Source: Methylobacterium radiodurans
GTDB lineage: Bacteria; Pseudomonadota; Alphaproteobacteria; Rhizobiales; Beijerinckiaceae
Length of the DNA stretch: 64,000 nt
NCBI RefSeq assembly: GCF_003173735.1
Contig: NZ_CP029551.1
Coordinates: 1,243,001 to 1,307,000 of the forward strand
Direction: 5' to 3'
Both the position numbers and the translations under genes were made by a program. Positions 36,185-44,404 of this stretch are shown here, one piece after another (the stretch's first letter is position 1; every line of letters begins with the position of its first letter). The notes beneath the pieces were generated by a model, which was given only the letters and a program-made list of their open reading frames with translations, did no database searches and was not told where the DNA came from.

Positions 36185-36763
36185 TCAGTAGGGCGTGCCC
36201 GTCCGGCGCTGCGCCCGCAGGGCCTCGGCGTACCAAGTCAGCTCGTCGAGGAAGCGGTTCGCGGCCTTGGGCAGCCAGTCGTCGGCCGGCTCGCCGGCCT
36301 CGGAGAGCGCCTTGCCGATCCGCGGGATCGGCAGCAGCGAGGGGATGCTCGGCGCACCTAGCTCGGCCAGCATCGCCCGCAGCTGCATCGCGGCGCGCAC
36401 GCCGCCGTACTGGCCGGCGGAGTAGCAGCAGATCGCCGAAGGGCGCCAGTAATACTCTTCGAGAAAGTGGTCGAGGGTGTTCGACAGGGCCGGCGGGATG
36501 CTGTGGTTGTACTCGGCCGAGACGACCAGGAAGGCGTCCGCCCGCCGGTAGAGGACGGCCAGGTTCTCCAGTGCCTCCGGTGCCTCGCCCTTGGGATATT
36601 CCTTGTACATGCGGTCGAGCAGCGGCAGCTTCAGCGCGGCCGGATCGACCAGGGGCGCCTCGTGACCGCGGCCCTCCAGGGCCCGCACCAGGAAGCGGGC
36701 GGCGCGTAGGCCCTGCCGGTCCGAGCGCACGCTGCCGAGGATGACGGGACAGACCAAGGACAT
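36185..36763 (-). CDS. NADPH-dependent FMN reductase (flavodoxin-like)
   Basis: 192 residues. PVILGSVRSDRQGLRAARFL is the phosphate-binding loop of the ArsH/chromate reductase/azoreductase superfamily; further on ADAFLVVSAEYNHSIPPALSNTLDHF holds the flavin-contacting segment with the typical P-EYN-S-P core. Uses NAD(P)H to reduce FMN or quinones in the cytosol, perhaps protecting from oxidative stress. Two-gene environment gives no further hint. Confidence 0.88.
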   Translation of the reverse strand: MSLVCPVILGSVRSDRQGLRAARFLVRALEGRGHEAPLVDPAALKLPLLDRMYKEYPKGEAPEALENLAVLYRRADAFLVVSAEYNHSIPPALSNTLDHFLEEYYWRPSAICCYSAGQYGGVRAAMQLRAMLAELGAPSIPSLLPIPRIGKALSEAGEPADDWLPKAANRFLDELTWYAEALRAQRRTGTPY

Positions 36764-36898
36764 CGGATGGGCCTCCGTGTGGAACGTCGTCCGGCGGAGG
36801 ATGTCACGGCGGTGGGGGCAGGGCCAGGACCCCGCTCGGGTTGCCAGGGTCCTCGTCGGGTTGAACGGTCGCTGTCCGGCTGGTAGCTAGCGAATCGG

Positions 36899-36973
<75 letters not shown>

Positions 36974-37258
36974 CGCGCTCCGGGCAGGCCCTGGGCCGCG
37001 CTCGGCAGAGTACGGCACAGCTTACAGCCAAGTTTTGGTCGCGCGCATCGCGCCGAAGCTCGGTGTTGCACTTCGTTTACACGCGAGAAACCTGATGAAA
37101 GCCGCCTGAATGCGGCTTTCAGACTCGATTGAATACACATCCTGTAGCTCCGGCGCCACATGGCGATGAGCCCGGCACCCGCGGAGGCGAGACCGCTCCC
37201 GGTGCCCCGGAATCCGGCCACCCGTCGGACGAGCCTCATCGCGCCCGCAAGGCTACCG
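36974..37258. other. Region between tRNA-Thr and nepR
   Basis: Holds no gene. Contains the 10-base palindrome at 37096-37121 and presumably the nepR-ecfG promoter. The expected divergent phyR gene is absent. Confidence 0.5.
37096..37121. promoter_or_regulatory. Perfect palindrome upstream of nepR
   Basis: TGAAAGCCGC-CTGAAT-GCGGCTTTCA: a perfect 10-base inverted repeat with a 6-base loop. No T-run follows on the + side. It may be the tRNA transcript's terminator or an operator of the stress pair 137 bases downstream. Confidence 0.45.
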
Positions 37259-37492
37259 ATGACGCACGACCCGAACGATGGCGCCCCCGCGGCGTCCGAG
37301 GATATCCAGCCGCCCCGGCGCGGCCCGCGCCCCGTCCGGCTCGATCCCGCCGCCCGTGCCCGCATCGGCCGCGGCCTGAGGCTGCTCTACGCGGAGGCGC
37401 TGACCCGGCCGGTTCCCGAGCGGCTGGAGCGGCTCGTCGCGCAGCTGGGCGCACCGCACGCCGCCGACCGAACCGAGGAGCCGCCGCGATGA
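37259..37492 (+). CDS. nepR: NepR-type anti-sigma factor
   Basis: 77 residues from ATG 37259. The C-terminal core IGRGLRLLYAEALTRPVPERLERLVAQL is the NepR pattern: an amphipathic helix, a Pro-containing linker and a second helix (compare '--L---Y--------PVP-R---L---L'). NepR binds EcfG and is itself captured by phosphorylated PhyR. It overlaps ecfG by ATGA, giving equal production, which is the usual arrangement. Confidence 0.87.
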   Translation: MTHDPNDGAPAASEDIQPPRRGPRPVRLDPAARARIGRGLRLLYAEALTRPVPERLERLVAQLGAPHAADRTEEPPR

Positions 37493-38061
37493 CCGGACTC
37501 GACCGCGTTCCCGAGGCGCCGCCCATGCCCGATGCCGAGATGCGCGACATGCTGCTCGGCGCGATTCCGGCCCTGCGCGCCTTCGCCTTCTCGCTGACCT
37601 ACGACCTCGACCGCAGCGACGACCTCGTGCAGGACACGCTGGTGCGCGCCTGGACCCGGGCCGATACCTTCCGCCGCGGCACGAACCTGACGGCGTGGCT
37701 GTTCACCATCCTGCGCAACCTGTTCTACTCCGAGCAGCGCAAGCGGAAGCGGGAGGTCGAGGACGCGGACGGCAGCATCGCCGGACGCCTCGCCAGCCTG
37801 CCCGAGCAGGAGGTCCGGGTCGAGATGGAGGCGTTCCGCAACGCCCTCGACCGCCTGCCTTTCGCGCAGCGCGAGGCGCTGATCCTCGTGGGCGCCCAGA
37901 ACTTCACCTACGAGGAGGCCGCCGAGATCTGCGGCGTGCCCGCGGGCACGATGAAGAGCCGGGTCAGCCGGGCACGGCTGCGCCTGATCGAGCTGCTCGG
38001 CATGAACGGAGCGGGCGACATCGGCACGGATGCCCTGACCCGCGCGGCGCTGGGCGAGTGA
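37489..38061 (+). CDS. ecfG: RNA polymerase sigma factor EcfG (general stress response)
   Basis: 190 residues: region 2 (AFAFSLTYDLDRSDDLVQDTL, then AWLFTILRNLFYS) and region 4 (LPFAQREALILVGAQNFTYEEAAEICGVPAGTMKSRV). This is the ECF15 group. Short and without a C-terminal extra domain. Transcribes stress genes when NepR is titrated by PhyR. Methylobacterium strains carry several EcfG paralogues, so this may be one of them. No PhyR or histidine kinase is encoded near. Confidence 0.92.
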   Translation: MTGLDRVPEAPPMPDAEMRDMLLGAIPALRAFAFSLTYDLDRSDDLVQDTLVRAWTRADTFRRGTNLTAWLFTILRNLFYSEQRKRKREVEDADGSIAGRLASLPEQEVRVEMEAFRNALDRLPFAQREALILVGAQNFTYEEAAEICGVPAGTMKSRVSRARLRLIELLGMNGAGDIGTDALTRAALGE

Positions 38062-38196
38062 GCGGCGAGGGGCCAGCGGCGTAAGCGGGCGAGGCGACCG
38101 ATACGGTAAGGGCTTCTTAAGACGTCCGTGTGAAATTTGCACACGGACCAGAAGCCGGGCGCGTCCGCCGCCCCCGCCGAGCACGCGAGCGCCCCG

Positions 38197-38739
38197 ATGT
38201 CCACGATCTCCGGAACCCAGGGCTACCAGACCTACACCGCCCAGCGGCCGCCGCCCTCCGGAAAGGACCGCCTCGCCTCGGCCATCGGCGACGCGGCCTC
38301 GACCGGCGCGCTCAGCCAGACCGACGCGACCGCTCTGACGAGCGCCCTCGACACGATCGACCAGGGCCTTTCGGCCGACCGCACCGCGTCGGGCGGTGCG
38401 GCGCGGCTCGATCCCGCCGAGATGCAGGACCGGATCGGCGACCTGATCGCCGATCAGGTGAGCAGCGGCGCCCTGACCGAGGATCAGGCCGACATGCTGT
38501 CGGACCTGTTTGGGCAGCTGGACGAGGGCGGGCCGGACGGTCCCGGTGGCGGCGGTCCGCCCCCCGGCCCTCCGCCGGGTGGGACGGACGCGGCGACGTC
38601 CGACACCTCGGCGAGCGACCTGCTGGCGACCTTCATCGACCAGCTCAAGTCCGCGCAGACGAGCGGCGCGGGCTACGCGGCGAGCGGCCGGACCGGCGGT
38701 CAGCAGGCCTCGGCGCTGCTGTTCGACTTCAAAGCCTGA
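38197..38739 (+). CDS. Hypothetical protein with two similar helical segments
   Basis: 180 residues from ATG 38197. Two related stretches stand out: DAASTGALSQTDATALTSAL near 30-50 and ADQVSSGALTEDQADMLSDL near 88-107, each with the pattern SGAL(S/T)--DA--L-S-L, like the repeated helix pairs of EF-hand-resembling bacterial proteins, but the calcium loop is missing. A Gly/Pro-rich linker follows. 136 bases after ecfG; perhaps under the same stress control. Confidence 0.6.
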   Translation: MSTISGTQGYQTYTAQRPPPSGKDRLASAIGDAASTGALSQTDATALTSALDTIDQGLSADRTASGGAARLDPAEMQDRIGDLIADQVSSGALTEDQADMLSDLFGQLDEGGPDGPGGGGPPPGPPPGGTDAATSDTSASDLLATFIDQLKSAQTSGAGYAASGRTGGQQASALLFDFKA

Positions 38740-38773
38740 CAGCGTCGCGGGCGTCTCCGCGACGGGGCGCGGT

Positions 38774-39451
38774 TCAGGGCCGGCGGTAAACCCACACGCG
38801 GGCGGGCGGCAGGTTGAGCCAGACCCGGTTCGAGCGGTCGGCGGTGTAGCTGCCGGCCTCGCAGCGGGCCGGGATCGGCGGCACCACCGCGTAGGTGAAC
38901 TGCACGAAGGGCGCGCCCGGCTGCATCAGGTCGTGGGCGGCGTTCAGGAGGTCGAGGCGCTGCTCCAGGGGCTTCGTGAAGAGCGGCAGGCTGGAGATCG
39001 TGGCGGCGGCGGGCTCGCTGAGCAGGTCGCCGAGGGTGCGCCGGATGTCGTAGGCATCGCCCCGGATCACCGTGACGCCGGGGAAGCGGCGGGCCAGCAG
39101 GCGGCAGAAATCCGGGTTGAACTCGACCAGCACGAGGCGCTCGGGGGGCACGCCCCGGCGCAGCAGGGCCTCGGTCACCGGCCCCGTCCCGGGCCCCAGC
39201 TCGATCACCGGGCCGGTGCGGCGCGGATCGACGTAGGAGGCCATGGTGCGGGCAAGCATTTTGCCCGAGGGCGTGACCGCGCCGGTGACGAGCGGCCGCT
39301 CGAACCAAGAGCGCAGGAACCGCGCCTCGTCCTCCAGCGGATCGCGCCGCTCACCCAACCCAGCGGCCCGCGCTTTCGTGCTGGAACGACGTAACGGAGG
39401 CAAGTCCGGAGTTCCTTGTTGTTGTTGGAGGGTCGAGGACAACGCTCTCAT
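38774..39451 (-). CDS. Class I SAM methyltransferase, phospholipid N-methyltransferase-like
   Basis: 225 residues. FLRSWFERPLVTGAVTPSGK followed by the SAM-binding VIELGPGTGPVTEALL and LVEFNPDF is the pattern of the Rhodobacter/rhizobial PmtA-type phosphatidylethanolamine N-methyltransferases and the related rRNA dimethylase fold. It may make phosphatidylcholine precursors at the inner membrane face. Start uncertain; the N-terminal 30 residues are poorly conserved. Confidence 0.75.
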   Translation of the reverse strand: MRALSSTLQQQQGTPDLPPLRRSSTKARAAGLGERRDPLEDEARFLRSWFERPLVTGAVTPSGKMLARTMASYVDPRRTGPVIELGPGTGPVTEALLRRGVPPERLVLVEFNPDFCRLLARRFPGVTVIRGDAYDIRRTLGDLLSEPAAATISSLPLFTKPLEQRLDLLNAAHDLMQPGAPFVQFTYAVVPPIPARCEAGSYTADRSNRVWLNLPPARVWVYRRP

Positions 39452-39580
39452 ACCGTCAAGCCGGCAGCCCTGCTAGGGCAACCCAGCACGAGGCCGGCCA
39501 AAAGCGACAACCGCGCCGGCCGCGATTGGATCCGGCGGCCCGAGCGGTTTTCCCGAATTCCGGCACGCGGCCGCGCCGGC

Positions 39581-40726
39581 TCAGGCCTGCGCCGCGCCGC
39601 CGAAGAAGTCGCGCACCTTCGAGAAGAAGCCCGTGCTCTCCGGGTGGTTGTCGTCCGAGGCCGTCTTGTCGAACTCCTGCAGCAGCTCGCGCTGGCGCTT
39701 GGTCAGGTTCTGGGGCGTCTCGACGAAGACTTGGATGTAGAGGTCGCCGACCTCGCGCGAGCGCAGCACCGGCATACCTTTGCCCTTGATGCGGAACTGC
39801 TTGGCGGTCTGCGTGCCCGCCGGGATGCGGACTTGGGTCTGCGAGCCGTCGATCACCGGCACGGTGATCTCGCCCGCGAGCGCCGCCGTCACCATCGAGA
39901 TCGGCACGCGGCAGAACAGGTCGGCCCCGTCGCGCTGGAAGAAGTCGTGCGGCTTGATCGAGAGGAAGACGTAGAGGTCGCCCGCCGGTCCGCCGCGCAA
40001 CCCGCTCTCGCCCTCGCCGGCGAGGCGAATGCGCAGGCCGTCGTCCACGCCCGCCGGCACGTTGATCGAGAGCGTGCGCTCGCGGTTGACCCGGCCGGCG
40101 CCCGCGCAGGCGCTACAGGGATCGTCCACGATCTCGCCGCGGCCGTGGCAGTTCGGGCAGGTGCGCTCGATGGCGAAGAACCCCTGCGCCGCCCGCACCC
40201 GGCCGTAGCCGCCGCAGGTCGAGCAGGTGCGCGGCTTCGAGCCGGGCTTGGCGCCCGAGCCCGCGCAGGTCTCGCAGGTGATCGAGGTCGGGATGCGGAT
40301 CGTCTCGGTCTTGCCGGTGAAGGCTTCCTCCAGGCTGATCTCGAGGTTGTAGCGCAGGTCCGCCCCGCGCTCGCGGCCGGGCGCCCCGCCGCGCCCGCGA
40401 GCCTGCCCGCCGCCCCGGCCGTCGCCGAAGAAGTTGTCGAAGATGTCCGACATGAAGTCGCCGAACTCGTTGCCGAATCCGGGGCCGCCCGCGCCGCCCT
40501 GGCTGAACGCGGCATGGCCGAAGCGGTCGTAGGCGGCGCGCTTCTGCCCGTCCGAGAGGCACTGGTAGGCCTCGTTAATCTCCTTGAACTTGATCTCGGC
40601 TTCCTTGTCCCCCGGGTTGCGGTCCGGGTGGTAGGTCATGGCGAGCTTGCGGAAGGCCGTCTTCATCTGGCCGTCCGTGGCCGTCCGCTCGACGCCCAAG
40701 ATCTCGTAATAGTCCCGCTTCGACAT
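39581..40726 (-). CDS. dnaJ: Chaperone protein DnaJ
   Basis: 381 residues from ATG 40726. J domain with the HPD in [11 protein letters not shown]; Gly-rich region; four zinc motifs [24 protein letters not shown] and CSACAGAG; two C-terminal beta domains. Stimulates DnaK ATP hydrolysis and delivers unfolded chains. dnaK is at 57506-59425, about 17 kb away, rather than next to it. The genes between do not belong to the chaperone system. Confidence 0.97.
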   Translation of the reverse strand: MSKRDYYEILGVERTATDGQMKTAFRKLAMTYHPDRNPGDKEAEIKFKEINEAYQCLSDGQKRAAYDRFGHAAFSQGGAGGPGFGNEFGDFMSDIFDNFFGDGRGGGQARGRGGAPGRERGADLRYNLEISLEEAFTGKTETIRIPTSITCETCAGSGAKPGSKPRTCSTCGGYGRVRAAQGFFAIERTCPNCHGRGEIVDDPCSACAGAGRVNRERTLSINVPAGVDDGLRIRLAGEGESGLRGGPAGDLYVFLSIKPHDFFQRDGADLFCRVPISMVTAALAGEITVPVIDGSQTQVRIPAGTQTAKQFRIKGKGMPVLRSREVGDLYIQVFVETPQNLTKRQRELLQEFDKTASDDNHPESTGFFSKVRDFFGGAAQA

Positions 40727-40902
40727 CCCTGTCCTCAAGGTCCCTCGCCCCGCGCCACGGGGGCGGGCGGCCAGCCGATTCGCCCGGTCGATCAGGCCGG
40801 GTCTAACATGCCCGCGCGTTTCCGCGACGCCGCGCGAGCCAGGCGGCATATGGGGATGCCGATTTCCGGCCGCACCCTCCGGCCGCGTTATCGTCCCAGA
40901 TC

Positions 40903-41036
40903 CCAAAGGTCGAGACCTTTGGCGGGTGCAGGGCAGAGCCCTGCATTTGGGATCGCCATCCCGGCTTTGCCGGGTCGGCGATCCCAAGCCAGGGGCTTCG
41001 CGCCCCTGGACCCCGCCCAAGGGCCTTGGCCCTTGG
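40903..41036. repeat. Cluster of five adjacent hairpins after ppc
   Basis: Five perfect or near-perfect stems in 134 bases: CCAAAGGT/ACCTTTGG (40903-40922); TGCAGGGC/GCCCTGCA (40927-40945); TTGGGATCGCC/GGCGATCCCAA (40947-40987) enclosing CCCGGC/GCCGGG; CCAGGGGC/GCCCCTGG (40989-41009); CCAAGGGCC/GGCCCTTGG (41017-41036). It begins 9 bases from the ppc stop and precedes dnaJ by 177 bases. The make-up is that of a mobile palindromic intergenic element; a structured RNA or terminator role is also possible. Confidence 0.75.
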
Positions 41037-41044
41037 GGATCCCG

Positions 41045-43936
41045 CTACCCGAAGGCGCCGACCTCGTGCTGGATCATCCCGGAGATCTCGCGCACCTGCG
41101 CGAACATGCGCCGGATCGGCTGGAACAGGCCGGTATGCTCGGCCTCGTAGGTGCCCACATCCCGCGGACCCGCCGGCTCGCCGAAATTGAGGCCCAGCGT
41201 CGGGTCCGGCGTGACGGGGAAGATCTCGTCGAGCAAGGCGAGGCTGGCATCGATGTCGAGGCGCAGGAAGCGCTCCAGCAACTGCTCGCGGCTCACCCCC
41301 GCCTGCGGCCGGAAGCTCGGGATGTGCACCGCCGTGAACCAGATCCGGTGGATCAGGGCGAGGCGCAGCGCGTGCAGCAGGGTGAGGCGCACCGACATCT
41401 TCCTCAGGTCGGGCGCGGCGGCCTGCAGCCCGAGCCAGTCGCAGGTGAGGCGCCCGAACAGGCGGCGCAGGGCCGGCGCGAGGTCGAGCCGCTCCAGGCT
41501 GCGCGCGACGGTGATCAGTTCCTCGCGGCGTCCCTCCTTCCGCGTGCGGCGTGCCCGCTCCAGCCAGACGGCCGGGTCGAGCGTGTCGATATAGGCGCGC
41601 AGCACGTCGAGGTCGCCGACGCTCGCGGCGTGCTGGGCGAGCCGGAAGGCGCGCGAGAAGCGCACCGAGTCGCGGCGCATCTCGGCGAAGATGTCCGGCG
41701 CCCGCTCCGCCGCCCGGCCGAGCCCGTGGAGCGAGTTCGCCAGGTAGCCGAGCTGCTGCAGGATCGCGTTGTTGGGGATCGCCCGCATCTGGCGCGGATG
41801 GGTGATCAGCGCCGGTCCGCCTGCGTCGCTCTGGCGCGCCACCGGCCGCGAGCCGGTGCGGTCGATCAGGCTCGGGCCGAAGGTGCCGAGCAGGGCCGCG
41901 TAGCCCGGATCCTCGACGAGCGACTCCATCTCCTGGCGCACGGCCGTGAAGAACTCGAGCGCGAAGTCGGTCTCGGCGTAGACCGGATCGCGGGCTGCGT
42001 CCGGGCCGGCCTTCGGCTCGGCCAGCGCGTAGTCGGCGAAGGCGTCGTCCTCGGCGAGGTCGAGGGCGTAGACGTGCTCGGCGACCCGCGCGACGCTGGC
42101 CTCGGCGAGCGCGGGGGAGCCGAACAGCAGGTAGCCGTCCGTGCCCTGGAAGCTCGATTCGAGGCGCACCCGGATGCCCGCCGCCCGGTTGCGCGCCCGC
42201 GCGTCCTCGGGGGCGAGGTAGGCGAGGCGGTCGCGCAGGGATGTCGGGTGGGCGCCGCGCCCGATCGACTCGCCGTGCGTGTCGAAGATCGCCAGCTCGA
42301 TGTCGGCGAGGCCGTTCTGCACCATCAGCTCGGTGATGCGCAGGCGCAGGCGCTCGATCCAGAAGGTGGCGGCGAGCTGCCCGACGTAGCGGCCCGAATC
42401 CGAGTAGCCGAACTGAACGGTGAGGCGGCCGATGCGCTTGAGGTATTGCCGCCAGTGCGGGTTGCGCAGCGCGTCGTCGAGCGCCCGGATGCCCTGCTCC
42501 AGCGCCTCGGCCGTCTCGAAGAGGGGCGTGATCTCCAGCTTGTCCGCGATGCCGTAGTGCCGGGCGAGCCAGAGGGCGGCGAGCAGGGTGTAGCCGGTCT
42601 CGGTCTCGGCGATGAGGAAGCGCACCGGATGGGTGCCGTCCACGTGTTTGAGGATCTGGGCGATCGTCATCATCAGCCGCGCGGCAGACGCCCGCTCGGC
42701 CGCGAGCGCGCCGAAATCGACCGCGACCGGCGCCACGTCGTTGAGGAGCGCGTGGATCGTGGCGAGGTGGGAGCGGCGCTGGGCCGGGTCGGCGGGCTCG
42801 CCCTCGACGTCGGTGACGCGGCGGACCGCGTTGTGGATCTGGCTGGCGTTGAGCCGGAAATGAGGCAGCGCGTTCGAGAGGCCGTGGGTCGCCACGCCCG
42901 CGCGCAGCACCGCGATCGCCCGCTTGTCCGCCTCGGCCTCGGCGGCGCCGATCGCGCCCGCGAGCGCGGCGAGCAGCGCGCCCGCATCGGTCTGGGCGCG
43001 CTCGCGCTCGATGATCACCGCGAGGGCGAAGCGGTGGACCGCCTCGAGCGAAGGCTTCTCGCCGAGTCTCGGCGCCACCGTGAGTTGCCGGTTGACGGCG
43101 CTGAGGGCGTTCTCGGCGAGGGTGCGGGCCACCTGCGTCGCCGGGACCTGCGGCAGCTGGCGCAGCACCCGGTCGAACTGCATCCGCTTCGATTCGAGCC
43201 GGTAGCGCAGGGTGTCCCACCAGCCGATATCGGTGCGCCCGTCGGTGTCGCAGCCGACCCAGCTCGCCACCGCCAGCGGGCGCGGCACCAGCTCGGTCCA
43301 GCGGTCGGGCCAGCGGCGGCGGGCGGCGTCGAGAAGCGCGCCGTTGAAGCCGTCGAGCGCCGCGCGGGCGTTATTGGCGGCGATGCAGGCTTGGTCGAAC
43401 TCGTCGTCGAGGCTGATCTTCGGGTCGGGCCGGGTCGATAAGGCCGCGGCCTCCGCGAGCAGCGGCTCGCGCGCGGCGGGGTCGGCGAGGCTGGCGCTGC
43501 GGGCGAGGAGGGCTGCCACCGCGCGGGGCATGCCGAAGGTCGGATGGGCGGTGAAGACGATCGCGAAGGCGGTGCGGCCGACGCGCTCGCGGAACGTCTC
43601 GAAATCGCCAGAACCCTGCGGCACGGCGGCGACGAGGCGGGCGGGCACCGCTGCGTCCGCGTCCTCCCGGTCCTCGGGCGCCCCGTTGAGCCCCACATAG
43701 GTCCGCAGGCGCCCGGCCCGCTCGGCCAGCGCCTGGGCGCGCAGGCGCACGAACAGGGCGTCGAGGTCGCCCTCGGCGATCTCGCCCCGGTCGAACCGGC
43801 GAGTGATCGCCAGCGTCACAGCGAGGACGGGGTTGCGGAACGGGTCCTCCGCCGCCTGCTCGCGGGAGGTCTCGATCAGACCGCGCAGATGGGTCTCAAG
43901 CTCTTCGGGGCTTCGGCTCCGCTCGGTCTCGCGCAT
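41045..43936 (-). CDS. ppc: Phosphoenolpyruvate carboxylase homologue with altered motifs
   Basis: 963 residues from ATG 43936. The fold is clearly PEP carboxylase (VFTAHPTFG at 128-135, SWVGCDTDGRTDI near 225-237, PLFETAEALEQG near 471-482). Three signatures differ from the canonical enzyme. TAHPTE is TAHPTF; GYSDS-KD is GYSDSGRYVG (510-519); FHGRGG--GRGG is FDTHGESIGRG (551-561), losing a catalytic His and Arg. The canonical QNTG C-terminus is also absent (ends QHEVGAFG). A functional enzyme would make oxaloacetate from PEP. I cannot tell whether this is an alternative active group or a non-PEPC paralogue. It stands apart from serine-cycle genes. Confidence 0.8.
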   Translation of the reverse strand: MRETERSRSPEELETHLRGLIETSREQAAEDPFRNPVLAVTLAITRRFDRGEIAEGDLDALFVRLRAQALAERAGRLRTYVGLNGAPEDREDADAAVPARLVAAVPQGSGDFETFRERVGRTAFAIVFTAHPTFGMPRAVAALLARSASLADPAAREPLLAEAAALSTRPDPKISLDDEFDQACIAANNARAALDGFNGALLDAARRRWPDRWTELVPRPLAVASWVGCDTDGRTDIGWWDTLRYRLESKRMQFDRVLRQLPQVPATQVARTLAENALSAVNRQLTVAPRLGEKPSLEAVHRFALAVIIERERAQTDAGALLAALAGAIGAAEAEADKRAIAVLRAGVATHGLSNALPHFRLNASQIHNAVRRVTDVEGEPADPAQRRSHLATIHALLNDVAPVAVDFGALAAERASAARLMMTIAQILKHVDGTHPVRFLIAETETGYTLLAALWLARHYGIADKLEITPLFETAEALEQGIRALDDALRNPHWRQYLKRIGRLTVQFGYSDSGRYVGQLAATFWIERLRLRITELMVQNGLADIELAIFDTHGESIGRGAHPTSLRDRLAYLAPEDARARNRAAGIRVRLESSFQGTDGYLLFGSPALAEASVARVAEHVYALDLAEDDAFADYALAEPKAGPDAARDPVYAETDFALEFFTAVRQEMESLVEDPGYAALLGTFGPSLIDRTGSRPVARQSDAGGPALITHPRQMRAIPNNAILQQLGYLANSLHGLGRAAERAPDIFAEMRRDSVRFSRAFRLAQHAASVGDLDVLRAYIDTLDPAVWLERARRTRKEGRREELITVARSLERLDLAPALRRLFGRLTCDWLGLQAAAPDLRKMSVRLTLLHALRLALIHRIWFTAVHIPSFRPQAGVSREQLLERFLRLDIDASLALLDEIFPVTPDPTLGLNFGEPAGPRDVGTYEAEHTGLFQPIRRMFAQVREISGMIQHEVGAFG

Positions 43937-44058
43937 CGATCGGTCCCGGCTCCCTGTGAGGTCGTTCGGTCCGCCGGAGCGGCCGTCGCAATTCTTGCCC
44001 GGCGCGCCGGGGCGCGGCTCCGGTGCAGATCCTTTGGCAAGGTCCGCTTGTACGGTCC

Positions 44059-44077
44059 GCAAGCAAAGTCTGCTTGC
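44059..44077. promoter_or_regulatory. Inverted repeat in the divergent ppc/44161 region
   Basis: GCAAGCA-AAGTC-TGCTTGC, a perfect 7-base inverted repeat, embedded among three copies of GGTCCG. The region lies between the divergent genes starting at 43936 and 44161. Regulatory or hairpin role unknown. Confidence 0.35.
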
Positions 44078-44160
44078 AAGGTCCGTTCCGCCGCGCCGCG
44101 TGATCGCGCAGCGCGCGGGCAGGTGCAAGAGGCGTGCGCTTCGGGTAACGGTTCGTCCGC

Positions 44161-44400
44161 ATGGAACTCCTCCTGATCCTGGGCGCAGTGCTCGCCTGCA
44201 CGGTCGCGGGCGTGATCGTGGTTCGGATGTCGGCCCAGGGCCGGCGCCCTCCGCTGCGGCTCGACAGCGAGCTCGACGCGCGCGACGAGGATCTGCTCAC
44301 CCGGGTCGGCCCTATCCGCAGCCCGATCGACCGCTCCGCCGAGGTGCTGGACGCCGAGCCGGTCCGGACCCCGCCCGGACGACCCGGCGAGAAGGCCTGA
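44161..44400 (+). CDS. Small membrane-anchored hypothetical protein
   Basis: 79 residues with one N-terminal membrane helix (LLLILGAVLACTVAGVIVV) and an acidic, hydrophilic rest. Immediately followed after 4 bases by the secreted protein at 44405, so they form an operon. No motif known. Confidence 0.6.
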   Translation: MELLLILGAVLACTVAGVIVVRMSAQGRRPPLRLDSELDARDEDLLTRVGPIRSPIDRSAEVLDAEPVRTPPGRPGEKA

Positions 44401-44404
44401 GCCG

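Noticed and set aside
40903..41036. CRISPR-like array
   Set aside because: The stems differ from each other and there are no regular spacers; the structure is a series of hairpins.
39416..43441. A 1341-codon open frame on the + strand
   Set aside because: It is antisense to ppc and dnaJ, arginine/leucine/glycine-rich as expected from GC-rich antisense DNA, and has no ribosome-binding site or known domain.
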